From NCBI RefSeq assembly GCF_001262635.1, contig NZ_JXYH01000027.1, positions 1-53,547 on the forward strand: a stretch of 53,547 nt of DNA, given 5' to 3'. The notes below the pieces were generated by a model. The model worked only from the letters and a program-made list of their open reading frames with translations, was not told the origin of the DNA and did no database searches. This DNA comes from Aestuariivita boseongensis. GTDB lineage: Bacteria > Pseudomonadota > Alphaproteobacteria > Rhodobacterales > Rhodobacteraceae. The position numbers and the translations under genes are program-made. Shown one piece after another: positions 18,130 through 26,531 of this stretch (position 1 is the stretch's first letter; the number at the start of each line of letters is the position of its first letter).

Positions 18130-18197
18130 GGGCGCGGTGCTTGTGCCTGCGGGCGCTGCGTCCTAAGTCAGGGGGAACGCAAATTCGGAGGTTTTTC

Positions 18198-20015
18198 ATG
18201 TTTCAGCTGCCCTTTCCCGTCCGTGACGCCAATGCATCTGCCGGGGGCCGCGATCTGGGCGATTTGCCGGAATGGGATTTGAGCGATCTGTATACCGGCG
18301 AGGACGCGCCCGAGCTGAAGCGCGATCTGGATTGGCTGGAGGAGGCTTGCGCGTCTTTTGCCTCTGACTACGAGGGCAAGCTGGCCGATCTGGACGCCAA
18401 GGGGCTGCTGGATTGCGTGTTGCGCAATGAAAAGATCACTCAGGTGGCGGGGCGCATCATGTCCTTTGCCGGGCTGCGTTATTATCAGCTGACCACCGAT
18501 GCGGGCCGGGCCAAGTTCATGTCGGATCTGCAGGAGAAGATCACCAATTACACCACGCCGCTTGTGTTCTTCACACTGGAGATCAACCGGATCGAGGATG
18601 GCAAGCTGAACGCGCTTTTCGCCGAGAATGCCGATCTTGCGCGCTATAAGCCCGTCTTCGACCGCATTCGCGCCATGAAGCCTTACCAACTGAGCGATGA
18701 GCTGGAGAAATTCCTGCATGATCTGGGGGTTGTGGGCGATGCCTGGGAGCGGCTTTTCGATGAGACGATCGCGGGGCTGTCCTTTACCGTGGATGGGGAA
18801 GAGCTGAATATCGAAGGCACGCTGAACCTGCTGACCGATCCCGACCGCGCCAAACGCGAAGCCGCGGCGCGTGAATTGGCAGAGGTGTTTTCCAGCAATA
18901 TCAAGGCCTTTGCGCGCGTTCATAACACGCAATCCAAGGAAAAAGAGATCATCGATCGCTGGCGCGGCATGCCCACCGCGCAAACCGCGCGGCATCTGTC
19001 GAACCAGGTAGAGCCGGAAGTGGTCGAGGCGCTGCGCGAAGCGGTCGTGGCCGCCTATCCGAAGCTGAGCCATCGGTATTACGAGCTGAAACGCAAATGG
19101 CTGGGGCTGGACAAGATGCAGGTCTGGGACCGCAATGCGCCCCTGCCTCTGGAAGACCCGCGGATCGTGAACTGGGACGAAGCCGAGGCCACGGTGATGG
19201 AGGCCTATGCCGCCTTTGATCCGCGCATGGCCGATCTGGCCGAGCCCTTCTTCCGCAAGGGCTGGATCGACGCGGGCGTGAAGCCCGGCAAGGCGCCGGG
19301 CGCGTTTGCCCATCCGACGGTGACCAATGTGCACCCTTACGTGATGCTGAACTACCTGGGCAAACCGCGCGATGTGATGACGCTGGCCCATGAGCTGGGC
19401 CACGGCGTGCATCAGGTCCTGGCCGCAGGACAGGGGGAGATGCTGTCGTCGACGCCGCTGACACTGGCAGAAACAGCCTCGGTCTTTGGGGAAATGCTGA
19501 CCTTCCGCAAGATGCTCGACAAGGCCGAGACAGATGCCCAGCGCAAGGTGCTGCTGGCGGGCAAGGTCGAGGATATGATCAACACGGTCGTCCGGCAGAT
19601 CGCGTTTTATGATTTCGAATGCAAACTGCACGCCGCGCGGCGCGGGGGCGAGCTGACGCCCGATGATATCAACGCCATCTGGATGAGCGTTCAGGGCGAA
19701 AGCCTTGGGCCGGCCTTCGAATTCATGGAGGGTTATGAGACCTTCTGGGCCTATATCCCACATTTCGTGCATTCGCCCTTCTATGTCTATGCCTATGCCT
19801 TTGGCGACGGGCTCGTGAACGCGCTTTATTCGGTTTACGAACAGGGCGATGCAGGGTTCGAGGAGAAGTATTTCGACATGCTGAAAGCGGGCGGATCGAA
19901 GCACCACAAGGAGCTTCTGGCGCCCTTCGGCCTTGATGCCTCGGACCCGGCCTTCTGGGACAAGGGCCTGAGCATGATCGCGGGCTTCATCGACGAGCTG
20001 GAAGCGATGGAATAA
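18198..20015 (+). CDS. M3 family oligoendopeptidase F
   Basis: 605 residues. A zinc metallopeptidase of family M3B that degrades short peptides in the cytoplasm. The zinc motif HELGH is at 398-402 (in MTLAHELGHGVHQ), with downstream Glu in LAETASVFGEML as third ligand. ATG 18198 has GGAGG seven bases upstream; the frame reaches further upstream but without homology. The YigZ-like gene follows after 14 bases, so the two may be co-transcribed. Confidence 0.94.
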   Translation: MFQLPFPVRDANASAGGRDLGDLPEWDLSDLYTGEDAPELKRDLDWLEEACASFASDYEGKLADLDAKGLLDCVLRNEKITQVAGRIMSFAGLRYYQLTTDAGRAKFMSDLQEKITNYTTPLVFFTLEINRIEDGKLNALFAENADLARYKPVFDRIRAMKPYQLSDELEKFLHDLGVVGDAWERLFDETIAGLSFTVDGEELNIEGTLNLLTDPDRAKREAAARELAEVFSSNIKAFARVHNTQSKEKEIIDRWRGMPTAQTARHLSNQVEPEVVEALREAVVAAYPKLSHRYYELKRKWLGLDKMQVWDRNAPLPLEDPRIVNWDEAEATVMEAYAAFDPRMADLAEPFFRKGWIDAGVKPGKAPGAFAHPTVTNVHPYVMLNYLGKPRDVMTLAHELGHGVHQVLAAGQGEMLSSTPLTLAETASVFGEMLTFRKMLDKAETDAQRKVLLAGKVEDMINTVVRQIAFYDFECKLHAARRGGELTPDDINAIWMSVQGESLGPAFEFMEGYETFWAYIPHFVHSPFYVYAYAFGDGLVNALYSVYEQGDAGFEEKYFDMLKAGGSKHHKELLAPFGLDASDPAFWDKGLSMIAGFIDELEAME

Positions 20016-20029
20016 GCCCCGATCGGCCG

Positions 20030-20386
20030 ATGCTGATCCTGGACAACATCCTGACCGATCGCGGGTCGAAATATGCCGTCTCCGGCGCGCCCTGCGCGTC
20101 GGAGGATCAGGCCAAGGCGCTCCTCAAGGATCTGAAACGCAAAAAAAAATTCGCCAAGGCCACGCATAACACATGGGGGCTTTTGACCGCCGATGGCCCG
20201 CTGAAATCCGATGATGGCGAGGCGGGCGCGGGCAATGTGATCCTGCGGATGCTGGAGCGGGAGGGGCTGCGCGATCACCTGATTGTTGTCACCCGCTGGT
20301 ATGGCGGCAAACATCTGGGCGGAGACCGGTTTCGCCATGTGCAGACGGCGGTACGGGCCTATCTGGATGCGCTTTCAGGGGGTTAG
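20030..20386 (+). CDS. Short YigZ/IMPACT N-terminal domain protein (UPF0029)
   Basis: 118 residues. Only the IMPACT N-terminal domain is present: DRGSKYAVSGAPCAS near the start, THNTWGLL, DDGEAGAG, and the family block RWYGGKHLGGDRFRHV. Full YigZ proteins are near 200 residues with an added C-terminal domain, so this is a short, single-domain form and not a truncation by a visible frameshift. The domain occurs in regulators of eIF2-alpha kinases in eukaryotes; the bacterial role is not settled. Confidence 0.88.
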   Translation: MLILDNILTDRGSKYAVSGAPCASEDQAKALLKDLKRKKKFAKATHNTWGLLTADGPLKSDDGEAGAGNVILRMLEREGLRDHLIVVTRWYGGKHLGGDRFRHVQTAVRAYLDALSGG

Positions 20387-20555
20387 AGTGGTTCGAGGTC
20401 CGTGAGAGACGCGCATGCCGGAAACGCGGGACAGGAGGCACATTGGCTGGCATCATCGCCAAGGCACGGCGCGCGTCACGCCTACGGCCGATCTGGGCTC
20501 AAACCCGCCTTTTGCTGTCACCCCTTTGCGCGAACCTGTCCCGACCAAACGCCGG

Positions 20556-20858
20556 TCAATCCAGCTCGGTCCAGGGCCAGGGCTTTACTTCACTGGCCGC
20601 GGTCTGGAACCGCGCGGCCTTGGCCACCCACACGCCCAGATCGGTGCCAAAGTCGGCAAGCCGTTCGTTGGGTTCGCGATTGTTGACCAGCATGATGACG
20701 AACTGAAGCACCGTCGCCACCGTCAGCACCGTTTGTGCGATGGAGATCATCACGGCAATCAGGATCATATAGACCAGCCGCAGCCCCAGATTATCCGGGC
20801 TCATTTCGGGTTGTTCGCCGTGGATACGGCCTTGGATTTTCTCATCATCTTGCATCAT
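20556..20858 (-). CDS. DUF4389 family membrane protein
   Basis: 100 residues with one or two hydrophobic helices (LVYMILIAVMISIAQTVLTV and the adjacent ATVLQFVIML). The tail NERLADFGTDLGVWVAKAAR, then QTAASEVKPWPW, is the DUF4389 signature. It starts with two ATG codons in a row (20858, 20855). The function is unknown. It is convergent with the YigZ-like gene; the 170 bases between them show no clear signal. Confidence 0.85.
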   Translation of the reverse strand: MMQDDEKIQGRIHGEQPEMSPDNLGLRLVYMILIAVMISIAQTVLTVATVLQFVIMLVNNREPNERLADFGTDLGVWVAKAARFQTAASEVKPWPWTELD

Positions 20859-20928
20859 GCACTCACAACCCGTTTCACCCTGTCGGACCCATCATAGCGC
20901 GGCAAATGCCCTTTCGCACGCGCATCGC

Positions 20929-21198
20929 TTACTTCAACTGGCTATCTTTCGATCCGCGCCGGTTGATGCCTGCGCGCGGTTTGAAACTGCTGTCGCGTTC
21001 CTGCTGGCAGTCGATGCACAACTTTACGCCCGGAATGGCCTGACGGCGCGCTTCGGGGATCTCTTCCTCGCAATCGGCGCAATGGGTCAGGCTGTCGCCC
21101 ACAGGGGCTCTGCGCGCCTTCAGCCGCGCGAGTTCATCATTGATCGACGCTTCGATCTGTTCGCTGACTGCGCCATCCTTGGCCCAACCGCCTGCCAT
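20929..21198 (-). CDS. DksA/TraR-type C4 zinc-finger protein
   Basis: 89 residues. Four cysteines, C40/C43 (HCADC) and C61/C64 (LCIDCQQERD), form the zinc finger typical of short DksA/TraR proteins. A helical N-terminus (SEQIEASINDELARLKARR) precedes it. Short forms bind the RNA polymerase secondary channel and alter promoter choice. ATG 21198 has GGAGG close upstream; the frame opens further but without homology. Divergent from the dipeptidase gene. Confidence 0.9.
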   Translation of the reverse strand: MAGGWAKDGAVSEQIEASINDELARLKARRAPVGDSLTHCADCEEEIPEARRQAIPGVKLCIDCQQERDSSFKPRAGINRRGSKDSQLK

Positions 21199-21322
21199 GA
21201 TACCCTCCGTCTTCCAGGGGCAAGCGTAACGCGGCTGGGCTGGCCTGGCCAAGCCCCCACGTCACCGCTTTCCTGAACCCAAGATGTGGCCTAGCCTTGG
21301 AAAAAACCAGAGGGGACAGATC

Positions 21323-22498
21323 ATGCGCGCATTCGGAAAATGGCTGGGGCGGCTTTTGCTGCTGGCTGTGGTGGGCCTGGCGGGGTTCTTCATTTTCGCG
21401 CCCGCGATCGTGGAACAAGGCCGCAACGCGGTGCTGGGGCCCGGCCCGCAGGCGGTTCCCGACGCCGCCCAGGCGCTGCATGACAGCCTGATCATCGGCG
21501 ACTGGCATGCCGACACCACGCTGTGGAATCGTGATCTGACCGAACGCGGATCGCGCGGCCAAGTGGATCTGCCCCGGCTGGTCGAGGGCAATGTGGCGCT
21601 TCAGGTCTTCACCTCGGTCACGAAATCGCCCGCGGGGCAGAATTACGAGGAGAACGAGGCCGAGGCCTTTGACAACATTACGCTTCTTGCCTTCGGCCAG
21701 CTTTGGCCGCCGCGCACCTGGACCAGCCTTTTGGAACGCGCGATCTATCAGGCTGAACGGTTGCACGCCGCCGAAGCCGCCGCGCCCGAGATGCTGAAGA
21801 TCATCAAGACCCGCGCTGATCTGGAGGCCGTGCTTGAGGCCCGCGCCAGCGGCAGCCGGGTTGTCGGCGGCATCCTCGGGATCGAAGGGGCCCATCCGCT
21901 GGAAGGCAAGCTTGAAAACCTTGATGCGCTGGTCGCAGCGGGCCACAGGCTGATCGCGCTGCAGCATTTTTTCGATAACGAGGTGGGCGGATCGCTGCAC
22001 GGCCAATCCGGGCAAGGATTGACCGATCTGGGCCGCGCGCTGGTCGAACGGGTCGAGGCCGAAGGGCTGATCCTGGATCTGGCCCATTCCCACCCTCAGG
22101 TGGTGCGCGATGTGCTGGCGATGAACCCCGGCCCGCTGGTCGTGTCCCATGGCGGTCTGTCCAGCTTTTGCGAAACGCCCCGCAACTTTTCCGATGATCT
22201 GATGCAGGCGATTGCCGCCACTGGCGGTGTGCTGGGCGTGGGCTATTGGGACGAGGTCAATTGCGGCGCGATCACACCGCCTGATATCGCCCGCCATATC
22301 GCCATGGCAGTCGAGGTTCTGGGCGAAGACCATGTCTCTCTCGGGTCGGATTTCGACGGCTCCGTGGCCACGTGGTTCGACACATCACAGTTGAATGAAC
22401 TGACCGCCGCACTGATGGCGCAGGGCCTGAGCGAGGGGCAAATTCGCAAAGTGATGGGCGAAAACATGGTCCGCGTCTTGCGCGAACGCCTGAACTGA
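21323..22498 (+). CDS. Membrane-anchored dipeptidase (peptidase M19)
   Basis: 391 residues. An N-terminal hydrophobic anchor (LGRLLLLAVVGLAGFFIFAPA) is followed by a renal-dipeptidase type TIM barrel: GDWHADTTLW (HxD zinc ligands), GIEGAHPLEG with the bridging Glu, LILDLAHSHPQ, VVSHGGLSSFC and LGSDFDGS. It cleaves dipeptides, probably with D-amino-acid tolerance, on the periplasmic face. ATG 21323 has AGGGGACAG upstream. Convergent with rpoH, with a shared terminator between. Confidence 0.93.
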   Translation: MRAFGKWLGRLLLLAVVGLAGFFIFAPAIVEQGRNAVLGPGPQAVPDAAQALHDSLIIGDWHADTTLWNRDLTERGSRGQVDLPRLVEGNVALQVFTSVTKSPAGQNYEENEAEAFDNITLLAFGQLWPPRTWTSLLERAIYQAERLHAAEAAAPEMLKIIKTRADLEAVLEARASGSRVVGGILGIEGAHPLEGKLENLDALVAAGHRLIALQHFFDNEVGGSLHGQSGQGLTDLGRALVERVEAEGLILDLAHSHPQVVRDVLAMNPGPLVVSHGGLSSFCETPRNFSDDLMQAIAATGGVLGVGYWDEVNCGAITPPDIARHIAMAVEVLGEDHVSLGSDFDGSVATWFDTSQLNELTAALMAQGLSEGQIRKVMGENMVRVLRERLN

Positions 22499-22534
22499 CC
22501 CGGCCCCACCCCGACGCGGTTTCCCAATTAAAAA

Positions 22535-22562
22535 CGGCCCTGTGCAGCGTTGCACAAGGCCG
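22535..22562. terminator. Hairpin terminator between the M19 dipeptidase gene and rpoH
   Basis: CGGCCCTGTGCA and TGCACAAGGCCG pair at 11 of 12 positions around GCGT, with AAAA just before. Read on the minus strand the stem is followed by TTTT, so it mainly terminates rpoH. Confidence 0.8.
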
Positions 22563-22592
22563 CCTTGCAGCATGTTTCAAGCGTGCGAGGGG

Positions 22593-23489
22593 TCACGCGG
22601 AGGTCAACATGCCCTTCTCTTTCGCCAGGTCGCGCATGCGTTTTTGCAGCTTCTCAAAGGCGCGCACCTCGATCTGGCGGATCCGTTCACGGCTGACGTC
22701 ATATTGGCCCGACAGCTCTTCCAATGTGACCACCGTATCAGACAAACGGCGCTGGGTCAGGATATCTTTCTCCCGATCGTTCAGAACGTCGAAGGCTTCG
22801 GCCAGAAGCTCGCGACGGGCGGTCAGCTCGTCCTTTTCTTCGTAATCGGCGGCCTGGTCGGCATCTTCATCCTCCAGCCAGTCCTGCCATTGCATGGTGC
22901 CTTCGCCTTCGGACCCGACCGTGGCGTTCAGCGACGCGTCCCCGCCCGACAAGCGGCGGTTCATCGAGATCACTTCATCCTCGGTCACGCCCAGATCGGT
23001 GGCGATCTGTTTGACGTTATCGGGGTGCAGGTCACCTTCTTCCAGCGCACCAATCTTGGCCTTGGCCTTGCGCAGGTTGAAAAACAGTTTCTTTTGCGCC
23101 GATGTGGTGCCCAGTTTCACCAGGCTCCATGAGCGGAGGATATACTCCTGGATCGACGCGCGGATCCACCACATGGCATAAGTCGCCAGGCGGAACCCTT
23201 TTTCCGGGTCAAAGCGTTTGACGGCCTGCATCAGGCCCACATTCGCCTCTGAAATCACTTCGGCCTGCGGCAGACCATAGCCGCGATAGCCCATGGCGAT
23301 TTTCGCCGCCAGGCGCAGGTGTGATGTGACCATCTTATGCGCGGCTTCGGTGTCTTCCTGTTCCACCCAGCGTTTGGCCAGCATGTATTCTTCTTCCGGC
23401 TCCAGAAGGGGAAACTTCCGGATTTCCTGAAGATACCGGTTCAGGCCGCCTTCCGGCGACGGTGCGGGCAGATTGCCATAATTTGCCAT
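22593..23489 (-). CDS. rpoH: RNA polymerase sigma-32 factor (heat shock)
   Basis: 298 residues. Region 2 (ANVGLMQAVKRFDPEKGFRL, ATYAMWWIRASIQEYILRSW) is followed by the RpoH box QKKLFFNLR that separates sigma-32 from other group 3 sigmas. Region 4 helix-turn-helix is VTLEELSGQYDVSRERIRQI. It directs the heat-shock and, in this group, oxidative-stress regulons. Roseobacters often have two rpoH copies; only one is here. Start ATG 23489; about 150 bases separate it from the pseudouridine synthase gene upstream. Confidence 0.96.
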   Translation of the reverse strand: MANYGNLPAPSPEGGLNRYLQEIRKFPLLEPEEEYMLAKRWVEQEDTEAAHKMVTSHLRLAAKIAMGYRGYGLPQAEVISEANVGLMQAVKRFDPEKGFRLATYAMWWIRASIQEYILRSWSLVKLGTTSAQKKLFFNLRKAKAKIGALEEGDLHPDNVKQIATDLGVTEDEVISMNRRLSGGDASLNATVGSEGEGTMQWQDWLEDEDADQAADYEEKDELTARRELLAEAFDVLNDREKDILTQRRLSDTVVTLEELSGQYDVSRERIRQIEVRAFEKLQKRMRDLAKEKGMLTSA

Positions 23490-23641
23490 CGAAAGCCCCT
23501 CCCAATGTTTAAAGGCTTAACATGCATATGTGGTGTTAGCGCCCCCAGTTCAAGGGATATATGCACACTTCCTTAACGAATATTGAACTGATGAGTTCAT
23601 TTTACCAGATCTGTGACAGTGCGTTCACGCGCATGTGCTGT

Positions 23642-24676
23642 TCATTGCACCGGCGCGCGCAGGGCATCCAGCAGATAAACCATGTCCTGTGGCAGGGCGG
23701 CTTCGAACCGCATCTCCTTTCCCGTCACCGGATGGATGAACCCCAGAACGGCGGCATGTAGCGCCTGGCGAGGGAAGGTTTGAACCGCCTCCAACGCCTC
23801 AGGCGCAAGGGCTTTCACCGCCGGTTTCCGCTTGCCGCCATAGACCGGATCGCCGATCAGGCCATGGCCCGCATGGGCCATATGCACCCGGATCTGATGG
23901 GTGCGCCCGGTCTCAAGCCAGCATTCCACAAGGGCGGCGACCGCAGGTGTGCCGAACCGCTCCACCACGCGGGCGCGGGTCACCGCGTGGCGGCCACCGG
24001 TAAACAGCACCGCCTGTTTCTGCCGGTCTGTCTTGTGGCGAGCCAGCTGGGTTGTCAGTTTCAGGATATTTCCGGGCTCGAAACTGGCGCCCTTGATGCC
24101 GCGCAGGCGCGGGTCATTGGCATCGGGCACGCCATAGACCACGGCGTTGTAATACCGCTCCACTGTGTGCGCCTCGAACTGGGCGGCCAGCCCCTGATGG
24201 GCGGCGTCCGTCTTGGCGACAACCAGCAAACCGCTGGTGTCCTTGTCGATCCTGTGCACGATGCCGGGCCGTTTCACACCCCCCACTCCCGACAGGCTGT
24301 CGCCGCAATGGGCCAGAAGCGCATTTACCAAGGTGCCCGACGGCGTGCCGGGCGCGGGATGCACCACCATGCCTGCCGGTTTGTTCACCACGATTAGGTC
24401 GTCATCCTCGAACACCACCTCCAGCGGGATATCTTCGGCCGCGATGTGGCTGTCGTCGCTTTCCTCCACCGTGATCGCGACCACGTCCCCCTCGCCCACC
24501 TTGGCCTTGGGGTTGTCGCAGACCACACCGTTCACCGTCACCGCGCCAGCCTCCAACAGCCGCGCCAACCGCGTGCGGGACAAGGACGCGCTCTCTGGCA
24601 CATCGCGGGCCAAGGCCTTATCAAGGCGCGGCGGCGGATCGGCCGCGATGGAGAAACGGATCAGGGATATGCCCAT
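23642..24676 (-). CDS. RluD-family 23S rRNA pseudouridine synthase
   Basis: 344 residues. An N-terminal S4 domain (RLDKALARDVPE, then SRTRLARLLEAGAVTVNG) precedes the RsuA/RluA catalytic domain with the motif HRIDKDTSGLLVVAKT carrying the catalytic Asp, RYYNAVVYG and the C-terminal GRTHQIRVHMAHAGHGLIGD. Of the RluA-like enzymes, RluD (positions 1911, 1915 and 1917) is the nearest by architecture. Start ATG 24676 (MGISLIRF). Its start codon overlaps that of the divergent gene at 24675 within a CCATGG sequence. Confidence 0.93.
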   Translation of the reverse strand: MGISLIRFSIAADPPPRLDKALARDVPESASLSRTRLARLLEAGAVTVNGVVCDNPKAKVGEGDVVAITVEESDDSHIAAEDIPLEVVFEDDDLIVVNKPAGMVVHPAPGTPSGTLVNALLAHCGDSLSGVGGVKRPGIVHRIDKDTSGLLVVAKTDAAHQGLAAQFEAHTVERYYNAVVYGVPDANDPRLRGIKGASFEPGNILKLTTQLARHKTDRQKQAVLFTGGRHAVTRARVVERFGTPAVAALVECWLETGRTHQIRVHMAHAGHGLIGDPVYGGKRKPAVKALAPEALEAVQTFPRQALHAAVLGFIHPVTGKEMRFEAALPQDMVYLLDALRAPVQ

Positions 24677-24971
24677 GGAAGGCCCCTCGGAAAACCTGCC
24701 CGAGCCTGCGAACCTGCGCTTCCTGCGCCGGCTGGTGACCCTGCTGACAGTGGTGATGATTGGGGGGCTTCTAGTCGTCGTCAGCCTGCTTGTCATCCGT
24801 TTCTCGCAAACGGGCCCCACCCTGCCCGATCAGATCACCCTGCCCGACGGGGCAACGGCGCAGGCCGTCACCATTGGCGACGGCTGGTACGCGGTGGTGA
24901 CAACCGACAATCGCATCCTGATCTTCGACCAGTTGACAGGCGCGTTGCGGCAAACGGTTGAGATTGAGTGA
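24675..24971 (+). CDS. DUF6476 family small membrane protein
   Basis: 98 residues. One membrane helix (LVTLLTVVMIGGLLVVVSLL) near 21-42, then a small periplasmic strand-rich part (LPDGATAQAVTIGDGWYAVV, ILIFDQLTGALRQTVEIE). It is found beside the RluD-type gene in related genomes; its role is unknown. ATG 24675 has CAGGGA eight bases upstream; ATG 24648 and 24669 are in frame alternatives. Its first codon overlaps the first codon of the divergent pseudouridine synthase gene. Confidence 0.8.
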   Translation: MEGPSENLPEPANLRFLRRLVTLLTVVMIGGLLVVVSLLVIRFSQTGPTLPDQITLPDGATAQAVTIGDGWYAVVTTDNRILIFDQLTGALRQTVEIE

Positions 24972-24973
24972 GA

Positions 24974-25050
24974 TGGTACCGCCTCCCCGGCTTGAACGGG
25001 GGACCTCTGGATCCACAATCCAGCGCTCTAACCAACTGAGCTAAGGCGGC
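24974..25050 (-). tRNA. tRNA-His (GTG), A73 and no G-1
   Basis: 77 bases with encoded CCA. Cloverleaf: acceptor GCCGCCT/AGGCGGT with a G1-U72 wobble, D stem GCTC/GAGC, anticodon stem CTGGA/TCCAG around TTGTGGA (anticodon GTG), T stem CCCCG/CGGGG with TTCAAGC. The discriminator is A73 and the base before G1 is T, so the universal G-1:C73 identity pair of tRNA-His is missing, as known for a clade of Alphaproteobacteria. The 3' end lies two bases from the stop of the convergent gene. Confidence 0.97.
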
Positions 25051-25094
25051 ACTGACAGGCGATTTAGCGGGGCGGCCCTGCGATTGCAAGCAGA

Positions 25095-25577
25095 TTACAG
25101 CGTGATTTCCCAGCTTTGTTCCACCAGATCCCGCCCAAAGGAATGCACGGGTTTTGATGCCACAAGCTGCCAGCCGAAGGCACTGTAAAGCGCACAGGCC
25201 GCTTCGTGGCTTTCATGGGTCCACAACTGCATGTCGCTATATCCCGCATCGCGCGCAAAGCCCGTGCAGGTCTGCAAAAGCCGCTTGCCCAGGCCCAGCC
25301 CCCGCGCCTCGGGCACCAGCAGGAACAGGCGCAGCTTGGCTGTTTCATCCGTCAGGCGCACGCAGAAAATACTGCCCAGCGGCACGCCGTCCTTCTCGGC
25401 GATCCAGCCACGCTCGCGTGCGGGATCGTGGCTGGCGGCAAAGTCTTCAAGGATCGACCGCACCAGCGGGCCGAACGTGTCGTCAAACCCCTCGTCACGG
25501 GCGTAAAGCGTCTGATGACGCTCGACCAGCCAGTCGATATCCGAGGGGTGAAACGGGCGCAGGATGGCATCTGACAT
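25095..25577 (-). CDS. GNAT family N-acetyltransferase
   Basis: 160 residues. The acetyl-CoA motif A is LFLLVPEARGLGLGKRLLQT, followed by motif B (LWTHESHEAACALYSAFGW). The N-terminal half starts LRPFHPSDIDWLVERH. The substrate cannot be read from sequence; some relatives are fused to MarR regulators, but no regulator is attached here. ATG 25577 (MSDAILRPF) is the start before the conserved core. Confidence 0.9.
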   Translation of the reverse strand: MSDAILRPFHPSDIDWLVERHQTLYARDEGFDDTFGPLVRSILEDFAASHDPARERGWIAEKDGVPLGSIFCVRLTDETAKLRLFLLVPEARGLGLGKRLLQTCTGFARDAGYSDMQLWTHESHEAACALYSAFGWQLVASKPVHSFGRDLVEQSWEITL

Positions 25578-25658
25578 GGGCCAAGCAAATCCCAAACCCG
25601 CTTGCCAATCAATCCCCGGCGGGCTAGCACGGCGGCCTCACTGATGGATGAGGGCCTC

Positions 25659-25847
25659 ATGGGTATCAACACCGAACGCGACATCGAAGCCAATCTGCAG
25701 ATCGGCCCGACCGATGCCGGGATGGTCCGGCTGTTCGTGGAAGCGGGCGGAACCGAGATTCCGATGGATTTCGACCCTGACGAGGCCGACGAGATCGCCG
25801 AGGAGATCCGCGCCGCCGCGAAAGCCGCCCGCGCGATCAGGGGCTGA
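25659..25847 (+). CDS. DUF6324 family small acidic protein
   Basis: 62 residues, acidic: INTERDIEANLQIGPTDAGM, then a strand (VRLFVEAGGTEIPMDF) and a helix DPDEADEIAEEIRAAAKAAR. It recurs as a small conserved protein in Rhodobacterales; no function is known. ATG 25659 with GGATGAGG upstream is preferred; ATG 25644 is in frame. Confidence 0.7.
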   Translation: MGINTERDIEANLQIGPTDAGMVRLFVEAGGTEIPMDFDPDEADEIAEEIRAAAKAARAIRG

Positions 25848-25859
25848 GCCTGCTGTCGT

Positions 25860-25975
25860 CCCGGGCCTGACCCGGGACCTGGGGCCACATCCCGCGACGT
25901 TTTGCCAATTCAACGCACCAGGTCGATCCGGGCAGTTCCCCGTTGCCGCCACGAGGCCCCGGATCAGGTCCGGGG
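25860..25975. repeat. GC-rich inverted repeat (CCCCGGA-type), second locus
   Basis: CCCGGG-CCTGA-CCCGGG at 25860-25876 and CCCCGGATCAGGTCCGGGG at 25957-25975 are related arms in opposite orientation with about 80 bases between. It lies between the convergent DUF6324 gene and mmcB and may terminate both. The family is that of 16406-16466. Confidence 0.65.
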
Positions 25976-25989
25976 CGCACAGGTTTGTG

Positions 25990-26424
25990 TCAGATCCCAA
26001 AGCCCGGATCACGTAACCCGTGCAGCCGCCGCGCCGCATGAGTCGCGAATTTCTGGATCAGCATCTTGCGCCGCGCCGGCGCCACCGGATCGTCCGGGGC
26101 CATGCGGATGATCTCTCCGTCATAGGCGTCGGCGATGATCAGGCCAGTGCCTTCCGGTAAAAGATCGACCGGAAATTCGGTATCGACGGCCCAGAAATAG
26201 CGATCGCACCACTCCAGATAGCCTTCCCATTTGCCGTCCGCCTGAAAATCCGCCCGACAGGATTTGCATTCGATCACCCAAAGCTCCCCCTTCGGGCCCA
26301 ACCCCATCACATCCACGCGCAGGCCACGGGCGGGCACGAATTCTTCGACCGACACAAAGCCAAGGCTGGTCAGATGACGCGCGACCCCGCGGGCCAGCTT
26401 TTGTCCGGGTTGCAAATCAAGCAT
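25990..26424 (-). CDS. mmcB: MmcB family DNA repair protein
   Basis: 144 residues. A PD-(D/E)xK-like nuclease core is visible: D38 (RVDVMG), then E52-x-K54 in WVIECKSCRADF, followed by KWEGYLEWCDRYFWAVD and the C-terminal PARRKMLIQKFATHAARRL. In Caulobacter the family is needed for resistance to mitomycin C. Start ATG 26424 (MLDLQPGQ); the frame opens further upstream without homology. A LexA-type site sits 12 to 26 bases before the start, so the gene is very likely SOS-controlled. Confidence 0.9.
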   Translation of the reverse strand: MLDLQPGQKLARGVARHLTSLGFVSVEEFVPARGLRVDVMGLGPKGELWVIECKSCRADFQADGKWEGYLEWCDRYFWAVDTEFPVDLLPEGTGLIIADAYDGEIIRMAPDDPVAPARRKMLIQKFATHAARRLHGLRDPGFGI

Positions 26425-26435
26425 GAGAAAAACGT

Positions 26436-26450
26436 GAACAATCCGTGAAC
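26436..26450 (-). promoter_or_regulatory. LexA (SOS) operator of mmcB, GTTC-N7-GTTC
   Basis: On the minus strand the sequence is GTTCACGGATTGTTC, an exact match to the alphaproteobacterial LexA consensus of two direct GTTC repeats seven bases apart. Its position just ahead of mmcB, a repair gene of the SOS regulon in relatives, supports it as a functional operator. Confidence 0.85.
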
Positions 26451-26531
26451 AAAAATCAAGCGGTTTTGCGACGTCGGGTGGTGCCGACCCTCCGTTCACC
26501 CCAGGCGTTAACTCTTTGCCAAAGCTCTGCG

